From contig NZ_PKFQ01000001.1 of NCBI RefSeq assembly GCF_002939475.1, forward strand, positions 1,178,001-1,242,000: a stretch of DNA of 64,000 nt, read 5' to 3'. A program made the position numbers and the translations under genes. Of the stretch, positions 36,000 through 44,521 are shown piece by piece; within the stretch, counting starts at the first letter, position 1; every line of letters starts with the position of its first letter. Source of the DNA: Streptomyces cinnamoneus (GTDB taxonomy: Bacteria; Actinomycetota; Actinomycetes; Streptomycetales; Streptomycetaceae). Below the pieces are notes generated by a model that saw nothing but the letters and a program-made list of their open reading frames with translations, had not been told where the DNA came from and did no database searches.

Positions 36000-36800
36000 T
36001 CAGGTGAGCGGGGGGTACAGCTCCGGGCGGCGGTCGACCAGGTAGGTGTTCTCCGCGCGCGAGGCCTTGAGCAGCTGCGGGTCGACGTCCGCGATGACCA
36101 GGTCCTCGCCGGCTCCGGCGCGTGCCCGTACGGTCCCGTCGGGGGAGGCGAGGCAGGACAGGCCCGCGAAGGTGAAGCTCCGCTCGGCGCCGCAGCGGTT
36201 GACGTAGGCGATGTAGAGCTGGCTCTCCCAGGCCCGGGCAGGAATGATCGTCTGCGGGACGATCTCGTACGGGCGCATCAGCGCGGTCGGCACGAGCAGC
36301 AGCTCGGTCCCGGCCAGCGCGTGGGCCCGGACGGCCTCGGGGAACTCGACGTCGTAGCAGATCAGCAGGCCGAGCCGGACTCCGTCGAGGTCGGCCTGGA
36401 CGACGAGCTCCTGGCCGGGCGTGAAGTGGGTGTTCTCGTACGCGCCGAAGAGGTGGGTCTTGCGGTAGTGCGCCAGCTGGGCGCCGTCCGGGCCGATGAC
36501 CTGGAGGGAGTTGTAGACCGCGTCCCCGTCGCGCTCCGGGTAGCCGTAGCCGATGGCCAGGCCGTGCTCGGCGGCTATGCGCGCCACGGCCTGCGCTCCG
36601 GGGCCGTCGGCGGGCTCGGCGAGGTCGCGGACGGCGCGGCCGAGAGCGTAGCCGGTGAGGTAGAGCTCGTTGGCCAGCAGCAGGCGGGCTCCCGCGTCGG
36701 CGGCCCGGCGGGCGGCGCGGGCCAGCGCGTCGAGGGTGTCGGCCGTGGAGGAGGGAATGCCGCTGGGGCCTTGGTACAGGGCTGTGCGCAGCGGCGTCAT
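36000..36800 (-). CDS. Nitrilase-superfamily carbon-nitrogen hydrolase
   Basis: ATG at 36800 follows GAGGA, giving 266 residues. The catalytic Glu-Lys-Cys set is present: NELYLTGY, YRKTHLFGAYENTHF and LGLLICYDVEFPEAVR. AYVNRCGAERSFTFAGLSCL continues the family core. The form is that of amidases acting on small linear amides, as in the aliphatic amidase/omega-amidase branch. In tryptophan-monooxygenase-like pathways the oxidase makes an amide that such a hydrolase cleaves to the acid, which fits the downstream amine oxidase. The substrate is not determined. Confidence 0.87.
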   Translation of the reverse strand: MTPLRTALYQGPSGIPSSTADTLDALARAARRAADAGARLLLANELYLTGYALGRAVRDLAEPADGPGAQAVARIAAEHGLAIGYGYPERDGDAVYNSLQVIGPDGAQLAHYRKTHLFGAYENTHFTPGQELVVQADLDGVRLGLLICYDVEFPEAVRAHALAGTELLLVPTALMRPYEIVPQTIIPARAWESQLYIAYVNRCGAERSFTFAGLSCLASPDGTVRARAGAGEDLVIADVDPQLLKASRAENTYLVDRRPELYPPLT

Positions 36801-36898
36801 GCGTTCCTCATTCAGCTGGTCGAGCGGGTGGGGGCAAACACGCATTCGGTAAACGCCATGACGGTACGGGGCATGCTCTTGGCCGGACAAGGCGTCGA

Positions 36899-36960
36899 CG
36901 TTGCGCGCGACCGTGCTATTCGTTGCGCCTTTGCGCCCTTGTCCGGCGATTCGTTGCACG
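36899..36960 (+). promoter_or_regulatory. Three TTGCG-type half-sites upstream of the nitrilase-oxidase operon
   Basis: TTGCGCG, TTGCGCC and TTGCACG start at 36901, 36923 and 36954, spacing 22 and 31 bases, each preceded by CG. ATTCGTTGC is duplicated exactly at 36918-36926 and 36949-36957. A similar trio precedes the amino-acid permease (40168-40225). Spacing near whole and half helical turns and the adjacent regulator suggest Lrp/AsnC binding sites. Confidence 0.5.
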
Positions 36961-37055
36961 GGGGTGCCCTTTGGTCCCGGCCTTCCGGCCGGAAAGGTGT
37001 CGCGATCATGACAATCTGCTGATCGCCGACCCCGTCGCCACCGGGGTGGTGTCGC

Positions 37056-37511
37056 TCAGGAGGGGGCGCCGGAGCTGAAGCGGCGCAGGAGGGGCGAGAG
37101 GACCAGCACCGACTTCGTGCGCTCGACGAAGGGCTCGCCGGCGATGCGCTCCAGGACGCGTTCGAAGTGGCGCATGTCGGAGGCGAAGATCTGGACGATG
37201 GCATCCGCCTCGCCGGTGACGGTCGAGGCGGACGCCACCTCCGGGTACCGCGACAGCCCCCGGTGGATGGCCTCCGGGGAGGTGTTGCGGCGGCAGTACA
37301 GCTCGATGAAGCCTTCGGTCTCCCAGCCGAGCGCCGCGGGGTCCACCCGGACGGTGAAGCCGGTGATGGCCCCTTCGGCGCGCAGCCTGTCCACACGCCG
37401 CTTGACGGCGGGGGCGGACAGGCCGACCTCCGCCCCGATGTCGGCGTAGGAGCGCCTGGCATCCTCGGCCAGGGCATGCACGATGCGTTCGTCGAGCTCG
37501 TTCAATCGCAC
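37056..37511 (-). CDS. Lrp/AsnC family transcriptional regulator
   Basis: The 151-residue protein has an N-terminal winged-helix segment LNELDERIVHALAEDARRSYADIG ... LSAPAVKRRVDRLRAEGAIT (as two stretches) and a C-terminal RAM/ACT-like effector domain (FIELYCRRNTSPEAI; VTGEADAIVQIFASD). Members respond to amino acids as dimers to octamers. It lies upstream of the nitrilase and amine-oxidase genes on the same strand, and a GNAT gene and an amino-acid permease are close. It probably senses the amino acid or amine handled by these genes. Confidence 0.9.
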   Translation of the reverse strand: MRLNELDERIVHALAEDARRSYADIGAEVGLSAPAVKRRVDRLRAEGAITGFTVRVDPAALGWETEGFIELYCRRNTSPEAIHRGLSRYPEVASASTVTGEADAIVQIFASDMRHFERVLERIAGEPFVERTKSVLVLSPLLRRFSSGAPS

Positions 37512-37543
37512 GGCGGGTGGATCACTTTTCTCCGTGTATCTAT

Positions 37544-37560
37544 TACTGCTACCAGCAGTA
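37544..37560. promoter_or_regulatory. Inverted repeat upstream of the Lrp/AsnC gene
   Basis: TACTGCT (37544-37550) and AGCAGTA (37554-37560) form a perfect inverted repeat with a three-base centre, 33-49 bases before the regulator start, in an unusually A+T-rich stretch. It may be an autoregulatory operator or part of the promoter. Confidence 0.45.
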
Positions 37561-37606
37561 GATCACGTCATGGCACCGTTCCCGACCGGAAGGACGGCCG
37601 CGGGGG

Positions 37607-38173
37607 TCAGCTGCCCAGTGCCGTGCACATGGCCGACGGGCCGGGGAAGTCCTCCAGCAGGGCGTCCATCAGGACCTCGTCGACGGGCTGGCCGAGCCAG
37701 TGTCCGGACCTGCGGAAGCGGCCGGCGGGGCGGAAGCCGGCCTTCTCGAAGGCGGTGATGCCGGCCCGGTTGGGTTCGAGGACCTTGAGCCACACGGCGC
37801 GCAGCGCGCCCAGGTGGAAGGCCCAGTCCAGGGTGAGGCGGGTGGCCTCCTCAGCGAAGCGCTTGCCGCGCTGGGGCGGGGCCAGGAAGATCGTGAACTC
37901 GGCCCTGCGCTCCCTGGGATGGACGCGCAGTGCGGTCAGACCGATGGCTTGCTTGTCCTTCAGGCGGACGATCTCGAAGCGCGCGTGGTCCCGGTCGTCG
38001 AGCTGCCGGTCCCATTCCTCGGCGTGCGCCTCCCATGCCTGGGGGAAGCGGCTGCCGCGGCCGAGGATCGTGCCGGGGTCGGTCTCCCATTTGTGGTATT
38101 CGGCGAGCATCGCTTCACGGGGCATGCCCAGCGCGAGGCGGTCACCGGTCAGCAGGAGGTGGGGGCTGCTCAT
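37607..38173 (-). CDS. GNAT-family N-acetyltransferase (RimJ/RimL-like)
   Basis: ATG at 38173 gives 188 residues. The acetyl-CoA binding core is FLAPPQRGKRFAEEATRLTL, followed by LRAVWLKVLEPNRAGITAFEKAGF, the usual signature of RimJ-type enzymes. A short N-terminal extension (LLLTGDRLALG) is typical. The acceptor is unknown. It lies between the Lrp regulator and the permease, all on the minus strand. Confidence 0.85.
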   Translation of the reverse strand: MSSPHLLLTGDRLALGMPREAMLAEYHKWETDPGTILGRGSRFPQAWEAHAEEWDRQLDDRDHARFEIVRLKDKQAIGLTALRVHPRERRAEFTIFLAPPQRGKRFAEEATRLTLDWAFHLGALRAVWLKVLEPNRAGITAFEKAGFRPAGRFRRSGHWLGQPVDEVLMDALLEDFPGPSAMCTALGS

Positions 38174-38294
38174 CGGATGTGATCCCTTCCGCGCCCCGGA
38201 CGGCCGGGCCGGGGCCGTCGAATGCCCGAACGGCTGCCGGGACCGCGAGGAGCGGACCCGGCAGCCAGGGATCATAGGGCGGCGCGGAAGAAGA

Positions 38295-39992
38295 TCACTT
38301 CTTCGCGGGCCGCTTGCGGCCCTTGGTGGACGCCTTGGCGGCGGACGCCTTCGCAGCGGGCTTCGCGGGCGCCTTGGCGGGCTGAGCAGCGGCCTTGGCC
38401 CCGGCCTCGGAGGTGGCCGCGGGGGCGGTCTGCGATCCCGCGGCCTCCCTGGCGAGACGCGAGCTGCGCATGCCGTAGGCGAAGTAGATCACCAGGCCGA
38501 CGAGCATCCAGCCGAGGAAGACCTCCCAGGTCACGACGTCCAAGCTGAACATCATGTAGACGCACAGCGCGAAGCCGACGGCGGGGAAGACCGGGGCCAG
38601 CGGCACCGTGGTGTCACCGAAGGGGACACGCACACCCGAAAGCGGTACCTGGAAGCTGCGCTTCATCGCGGGGCGGGTGAAGCGCAGCACGATGACGGCG
38701 ACGTTGACCAGCGCGAAGGCGAAGAGCGTGCCGATGCTGGTGGCGTCGGCGAGCTGGGCCAGCGGTACGGCCGCGGCGAGGACGCCGCAGAAGACCGAGA
38801 CGATCACCGTGTTGGAGACCGGTACGCCCTTCTTGCTGACCTTGGAGAAGGTCTTGGGGACCAGACCGTCGCGGGACATCGCGAAGAGGATGCGGGTCTG
38901 GCCGTAGAGCACGGTCAGCACGACGCTGGCGATGGCGATGACGGCACCGGCGGCCAGGAAGACGGCCCAGTAGCCGTGACCGGTGACGTCCTTCATGATC
39001 CCGGCGAGCGCGGCCTCGGAGCCCTCGAACTTGTCCCACGGCATGGCGCCGACGGCGATCGCCGCGACCAGCACGTACAGGGCGGTGACGATCAGCAGCG
39101 AGAGCATGATGGCCTTGGGCAGGTCCCGCTTGGGGTCCTTGGCCTCCTCGCCCGCGGTGGAGGCGGCGTCGAAGCCGATGTAGGAGAAGAACAGCGTGGC
39201 GCCCGCGGCGCTGACGCCGCCCAGGCCCAGCGGCATGAACGGGGAGTAGTTGCCCGCGCGGATGCCGGTGAAGGCGACGGCGCAGAAGAGCAGCAGGGCC
39301 ACGATCTTCACGCCGACCATGATCGTGTTGGCGCGGGCGCTCTCCTTGGCGCCGCCGAGCAGGAACGCCATGCACAGCAGCACGACGAGCAGGGCGGGCA
39401 GGTTGAAGACGCCGCCGTCCGAGCCGGGCGGGTTGGCCAGCCAGTCGGGGATGGTGACGCCGATCGTGCCTTCGAGGAGCTCGTTGAGGTACTGGCCCCA
39501 GCCGACCGCGACGGCCGCGACGGAGACGCCGTACTCGAGGATCAGGCACCAGCCGCAGATCCAGGCGACGATCTCGCCCAGGGTGGCGTAGGCGTAGGAG
39601 TACGAGGAGCCGGAGACCGGGATGGTGCCGGCCAGCTCCGCGTAGGAGAGCGCCGAGAACAGCGCGGTCAGGCCGGCGATGACGAACGAGATCACCACGG
39701 CGGGGCCGGCGTCGGGGACGGCCGAGCCCAGCACCACGAAGATGCCGGTGCCCAGCGTGGCGCCGATGCTGATCATCGTCAGCTGCCACATACCGAGCGA
39801 ACGACGCAGGCTGCCGCCCTCGCCCTGGCCGCCCTCGGCGACCAGGCGCTCGACGGGCTTGCGACGCATCAGGCGCGCGCCGAAGCCGCTGGTGGGCAAC
39901 CGGCCGCTCTTGTCGTCGCCGGGGGTGGCGGCGGCTGGCGCTGCGGCCTTGTCCAACACAGGGGTCGCTCCCACAGGGGTCGCTCCGTTCAT
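38295..39992 (-). CDS. APC-family amino-acid permease with a Lys/Ala-rich tail
   Basis: This 565-residue protein has 12-14 hydrophobic helices. The helix 1 motif GMWQLTMISIGATLGTGIFVV and helix 6 FFSYIGFDAASTAGEEAKDP are those of cationic-amino-acid-transporter-type APC permeases. The last 50 or so residues (about 515-565) are an unusual histone-H1-like run of Ala, Lys and Pro: PAKAPAKPAAKASAAKAS, then TKGRKRPAKK. Such tails are normal in bacterial nucleoid proteins but odd on a permease. Its promoter region carries a three-part TTGCG motif matching the one before the nitrilase gene, so the Lrp/AsnC protein may control uptake. Confidence 0.88.
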   Translation of the reverse strand: MNGATPVGATPVLDKAAAPAAATPGDDKSGRLPTSGFGARLMRRKPVERLVAEGGQGEGGSLRRSLGMWQLTMISIGATLGTGIFVVLGSAVPDAGPAVVISFVIAGLTALFSALSYAELAGTIPVSGSSYSYAYATLGEIVAWICGWCLILEYGVSVAAVAVGWGQYLNELLEGTIGVTIPDWLANPPGSDGGVFNLPALLVVLLCMAFLLGGAKESARANTIMVGVKIVALLLFCAVAFTGIRAGNYSPFMPLGLGGVSAAGATLFFSYIGFDAASTAGEEAKDPKRDLPKAIMLSLLIVTALYVLVAAIAVGAMPWDKFEGSEAALAGIMKDVTGHGYWAVFLAAGAVIAIASVVLTVLYGQTRILFAMSRDGLVPKTFSKVSKKGVPVSNTVIVSVFCGVLAAAVPLAQLADATSIGTLFAFALVNVAVIVLRFTRPAMKRSFQVPLSGVRVPFGDTTVPLAPVFPAVGFALCVYMMFSLDVVTWEVFLGWMLVGLVIYFAYGMRSSRLAREAAGSQTAPAATSEAGAKAAAQPAKAPAKPAAKASAAKASTKGRKRPAKK

Positions 39993-40167
39993 GACTGCCG
40001 GTCGGGGGTGCCGGTCGGGAGCGACGGCCGACGGCGGTCACCCAGGGCGCGCCGGCATGGCAGAGCAAACCCATTGCGAGGGGGTACCGCCGAGCAAGCG
40101 GTACCCGCCACTCCACGTTCTGCGCAGACCCTACGAGGTCAGGGGCCGCGCTCGTAATGCACCATTC

Positions 40168-40225
40168 TTGCGTATGACCGGTGGATCATTGCGTCCGGGG
40201 GCTTGGAACGGGCGATCGTTGCACG
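40168..40225 (+). promoter_or_regulatory. Three TTGCG-type half-sites upstream of the permease
   Basis: TTGCGTA, TTGCGTC and TTGCACG start at 40168, 40189 and 40219, spacing 21 and 30 bases. The last site, TCGTTGCACG, is identical to 36951-36960. They lie 175-230 bases before the permease start, in the same strand orientation relative to the gene as the other trio. Apart from these and the guaB1 terminator, 39993-40309 shows no gene. Confidence 0.5.
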
Positions 40226-40257
40226 TCGCGTTATGAATCGGTACATGGGCAGCAAAA

Positions 40258-40293
40258 AAGGGGCGCGACCCGGCGAACCGGATCGCGCCCCTT
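40258..40293 (-). terminator. Rho-independent terminator of guaB1
   Basis: AAGGGGCGCGA (40258-40268) pairs perfectly with 40283-40293. Read on the minus strand, the stem is followed by a TTTTTT tract (40254-40259), a canonical intrinsic terminator just after the guaB1 stop. Confidence 0.9.
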
Positions 40294-40309
40294 CAAAGGC
40301 GGTGGGGGA

Positions 40310-41800
<1,491 letters not shown>

Positions 41801-41922
41801 TCAGCACCGGACCGCACCGGATCGGGCTGCGGCTCCTAGACCCATCATCCATGATTCACCGGCTCCGTGGTGACCCCGGGCGGGATTCTGTGCCTTTTGA
41901 CCAGTGGTTCGGGGGACCGTCT

Positions 41923-41962
41923 GTGCCTTCGGCCAAGCGTCCGGCCGCCCGGCCGAAGGCAC
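41923..41962 (-). terminator. Terminator for the P450 gene
   Basis: GTGCCTTCGGCC (41923-41934) pairs perfectly with 41951-41962, and the loop can pair further (GGCCG/CGGCC). It lies 15 bases after the P450 stop on the minus strand. Confidence 0.7.
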
Positions 41963-41977
41963 GCGGGAGCCGGCGGC

Positions 41978-43480
41978 TCAGGCGTCCGCGGGCTCGGGGG
42001 CGCCGTTCTGCGACGTCTCCCTACCGGCGCCGGCGGACGCCGCCCCGGGGCCGTCGGCGTGGTGCGCGCGGTGGGCCAGGGCGAGGGTGAAGCCGGTGGG
42101 CATGAGGGTGAGCCGCTCGTGCACCTTCAGCTGGTAGTCCGCGTGGTCCTCCAGCTCGTAGCGGTGCACCAGCATGGCCAGCACCAGGGTCGCCTCGTGC
42201 AGGGCGAACTGCCGGCCCAGGCAGACCCGGGCTCCCGTGCCGAAGGGCTTGTAAACGTGCGCCGGGCGGGCCCGCACCCGCTCGGGGGTGAACCGGTCGG
42301 GGTCGAACCGCTCCACGTCGCCGCCCCAGACGGGGTCGCGGTGCAGCATGGGCGTGAACACGACCGCCCAGGCGCCCCGCCGCATGGGGTGGCGGCCGCC
42401 GATCACGGTGTCCTCCAGCGCCTCCCGGGCGAAGCCGGGGGCGGTCGGCCACAGCCGCAGCGCCTCCTCCAGGCACCGGCGCACGTGGCGGAGCTTGGTG
42501 ACCTGCTCGTACGAGGGGTCGGGGTCGGCGCCCCCGCCCCAGACCCGGGCCACCTCCTCCCTGGCCGCGGCCAGCAGCGCGGGGTTCTTGACCAGGTAGT
42601 ACAGGGCGAAGGACAGGGCGCCCGCGGTGGTCTCGTGCCCGGCGACCAGGAAGGTGATGACCTGGTTGCGGATGTTGGCCGGCGCCAGCCGCTCGCCCGT
42701 CTCGGGGTGGGCGGTGTTGAGCATGAGACCGAGCATGTCGTGGGTGCCGGTGTCGCCGTCCGCCATGCGCCGGTGCACGACCTCGTCGACGATCTCCGCC
42801 ATCAGAGCGGTGTCCTGGGCGTTGCGCCGCTTGGCGCGCCGGGTCAGCAGGGAGCCGATGTAGGGGACCTCGACGGCGTTCTGCTGCGAGAACTTCAGCG
42901 CGCGGACCATGGCGCGGACGAAGGGGTGCGGGTCGGCGCGTTCGAACGAGCCGAAGTCGTACCCGAACCCGGCCCGGGCGATGGTCTCCAGCGTCACCTT
43001 GGTCATGTCGCGGCTGACGTCGACGGGCGCGCCGCCCACGCAGCGGTCCCAGCTGTCCAGCAGCCGGCGGGTGGCCGCCAGCATCGTCGGGTGGTAGCTC
43101 TTGAGCGCCTCGCGGGTGAAGGCGGGTACCAGGATGTCGTGCGCGCGCTGCCAGTTGGGCTCGTGGTGGTACGCCGTGGCCAGACCGTCGCCGGCGATGT
43201 CCCGCAGATCCGTCATGGATTCGGCGACGTGCTTGCGGAAACGGGACTCGTCGACGAGCTCGGCGGCCATCGACGAGTCCGAGACGAAGACGAATTCGTG
43301 ATCGAAGACCTTGCGCCGGAAGATCGGGCCCAGATTCCTGGCGATGTTCATGGTGTCCTGGACAGGGGTGGCCGGATGCGCCCCGACCAGATCACCGAGA
43401 AAAGGGATCCGATGGGGTGGATGTGGAATCCGGTGGATGTCCGGCCAACCGTGGCCGCCGTGCCGGTTCGCGGTTTTCAT
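41978..43480 (-). CDS. Cytochrome P450, BM3-like haem domain without reductase
   Basis: ATG at 43480 gives 500 residues; the frame is open for another 100 codons upstream without a better start. P450 motifs are present: AGHETTAGALSFALYYL (oxygen-binding helix I), CLEEALRLWP (ExxR), and FGTGARVCLGRQFALHEATLVL with the haem ligand Cys420. The C-terminal block resembles the haem domain of Bacillus P450 BM3 (CYP102), but the protein ends there and has no flavin reductase. It would need separate redox partners. At the cluster edge, oxidation of the aryl ring or of the polyketide is the likely job. Phenol coupling is an alternative, as in related aryl polyketides. Confidence 0.88.
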   Translation of the reverse strand: MKTANRHGGHGWPDIHRIPHPPHRIPFLGDLVGAHPATPVQDTMNIARNLGPIFRRKVFDHEFVFVSDSSMAAELVDESRFRKHVAESMTDLRDIAGDGLATAYHHEPNWQRAHDILVPAFTREALKSYHPTMLAATRRLLDSWDRCVGGAPVDVSRDMTKVTLETIARAGFGYDFGSFERADPHPFVRAMVRALKFSQQNAVEVPYIGSLLTRRAKRRNAQDTALMAEIVDEVVHRRMADGDTGTHDMLGLMLNTAHPETGERLAPANIRNQVITFLVAGHETTAGALSFALYYLVKNPALLAAAREEVARVWGGGADPDPSYEQVTKLRHVRRCLEEALRLWPTAPGFAREALEDTVIGGRHPMRRGAWAVVFTPMLHRDPVWGGDVERFDPDRFTPERVRARPAHVYKPFGTGARVCLGRQFALHEATLVLAMLVHRYELEDHADYQLKVHERLTLMPTGFTLALAHRAHHADGPGAASAGAGRETSQNGAPEPADA

Positions 43481-43617
43481 GACGTCACCTGTTCTCTCGT
43501 CCTCCGGGGGAGTGCGTTGCCGCAGGGCACCGGCGACCGTCATCGCTCCGTTCGACAATGTGCCTGGTCTATGCGCACGCACGAGGGGGAACCACGTTCT
43601 CCGCCGTCGCGGACGGG

Positions 43618-43633
43618 GGCAACCCCCTAGTGG
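43618..43633 (-). promoter_or_regulatory. Candidate cluster operator upstream of the P450
   Basis: Read on the minus strand, the motif is CCACTAGGGGGTTGCC, 138-153 bases before the P450 start. It differs by one G from CCACTAGGGGTTGCC at 51164-51178, before the PKS. A further shared element, GTAGGGGCTGG, occurs at 43669-43679 and as GTAGGGGCTTGG at 51188-51199. Confidence 0.5.
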
Positions 43634-43760
43634 AATAAAGGCGTTCGATAGGGAGTCGTAGGTGACCGGTAGGGGCTGGCACGGGGCCTGGGGTCTCACT
43701 AGGCTCTGCGGCGCAACGGCAACTTTCCCCGCCCGCACGCCACTATGCGCTGGAGGCTCC

Positions 43761-44402
43761 GTGATCGACAGCTCGTTCAAACCAGAGCGGGATGTGGTCC
43801 ATTACAACGACTGGGCGCCCACTTACGAGGACAGCAAAGTCCAGCGGATCCGCAACGACATCCACCAGAGTCTGGTCGACTGGGCCGCTTCCTCGGGTAT
43901 TCAGCCGAAGCGCATCCTGGACGTGGGCTGCGGCACGGGCGCACTGCTGCGGCGGGTCGGCCCTGCATTTCCCGACGCCGAACTGAATGGCGTCGACATC
44001 TCACCCAACATGGTGAAGGAAGCCAGCCGCAAGGTGCCCAAGGGCCTGCGGGTCCACTTCCTCCAGGGCCCGGCCGAGAAACTGCCCTTCGAGGACGGCG
44101 GTTTCGATCTCGTGGTCACCACGATCTGCTTCCACCACTGGCGGAGCCGGGTCGAGGGAATTGCCGAGGTGCACCGGGTGCTCGCGCCCGGCGGGCGATT
44201 CTACATCGCCGACCACTTCGCGATCGGCTGGCTGCGCGCGCTGTTCATCGCCTTTCGCTGCCGCGACCGGTGCCACACGCCGCGCGAGCTCAACCGGATG
44301 CTGCGGGACGCCGGTTTCTCGGTGCAGGGCTGGAAGCGGCTGTACAAGCTCTGGGGATGGCTGCCGCTCATCCAGGGCGTGGTGGCGGAGAAGCGCCCGT
44401 AG
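43761..44402 (+). CDS. SAM-dependent class I methyltransferase
   Basis: GTG at 43761 is preceded by GGAGG five bases upstream and by a TAGGCT -10-like box at 43700-43705, giving 213 residues. The SAM-binding motifs are ILDVGCGTGALLRRV, LNGVDISPNMV and FDLVVTTICFHHW, with the ArsM/UbiE-like post-motif VLAPGGRFYIADHF. The C-terminal half carries a YKLWGWLPLIQGV segment typical of small-molecule C- or O-methyltransferases. It is transcribed divergently from the P450 and converges on the aldehyde dehydrogenase, so it probably methylates the starter ring or the finished polyketide. The acceptor is not known. Confidence 0.87.
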   Translation: MIDSSFKPERDVVHYNDWAPTYEDSKVQRIRNDIHQSLVDWAASSGIQPKRILDVGCGTGALLRRVGPAFPDAELNGVDISPNMVKEASRKVPKGLRVHFLQGPAEKLPFEDGGFDLVVTTICFHHWRSRVEGIAEVHRVLAPGGRFYIADHFAIGWLRALFIAFRCRDRCHTPRELNRMLRDAGFSVQGWKRLYKLWGWLPLIQGVVAEKRP

Positions 44403-44413
44403 GGCCGTGGACG

Positions 44414-44465
44414 ACGCCGCCCGGCGCGCCCCGGCCGTGAGGACGAGGGGCGCGCCGGGCGGCGT
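44414..44465. terminator. Bidirectional terminator, perfect 19-bp stem
   Basis: The 19 bases at 44414-44432 are the exact reverse complement of 44447-44465, with a 14-base loop. The hairpin lies between the convergent methyltransferase and aldehyde dehydrogenase genes. Confidence 0.8.
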
Positions 44466-44470
44466 TCGCG

Positions 44471-44513
44471 TGCGCCCGGGGAGCCGGACGCAGCGCCCGG
44501 TTCCCCGGGCGCA
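44471..44513. terminator. Second convergent hairpin, perfect 12-bp stem
   Basis: TGCGCCCGGGGA (44471-44482) pairs perfectly with 44502-44513, immediately beside the 19-bp stem and nine bases before the aldehyde dehydrogenase stop. It makes a tandem terminator. Confidence 0.7.
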
Positions 44514-44521
44514 CGGACGCT

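Noticed and set aside
33996-37022. 1,008-codon plus-strand frame opposite the amine oxidase and nitrilase
   Set aside because: Antisense shadow with Val/Gly/Arg/Asp-rich sequence. The minus strand carries complete FAD and nitrilase motifs.
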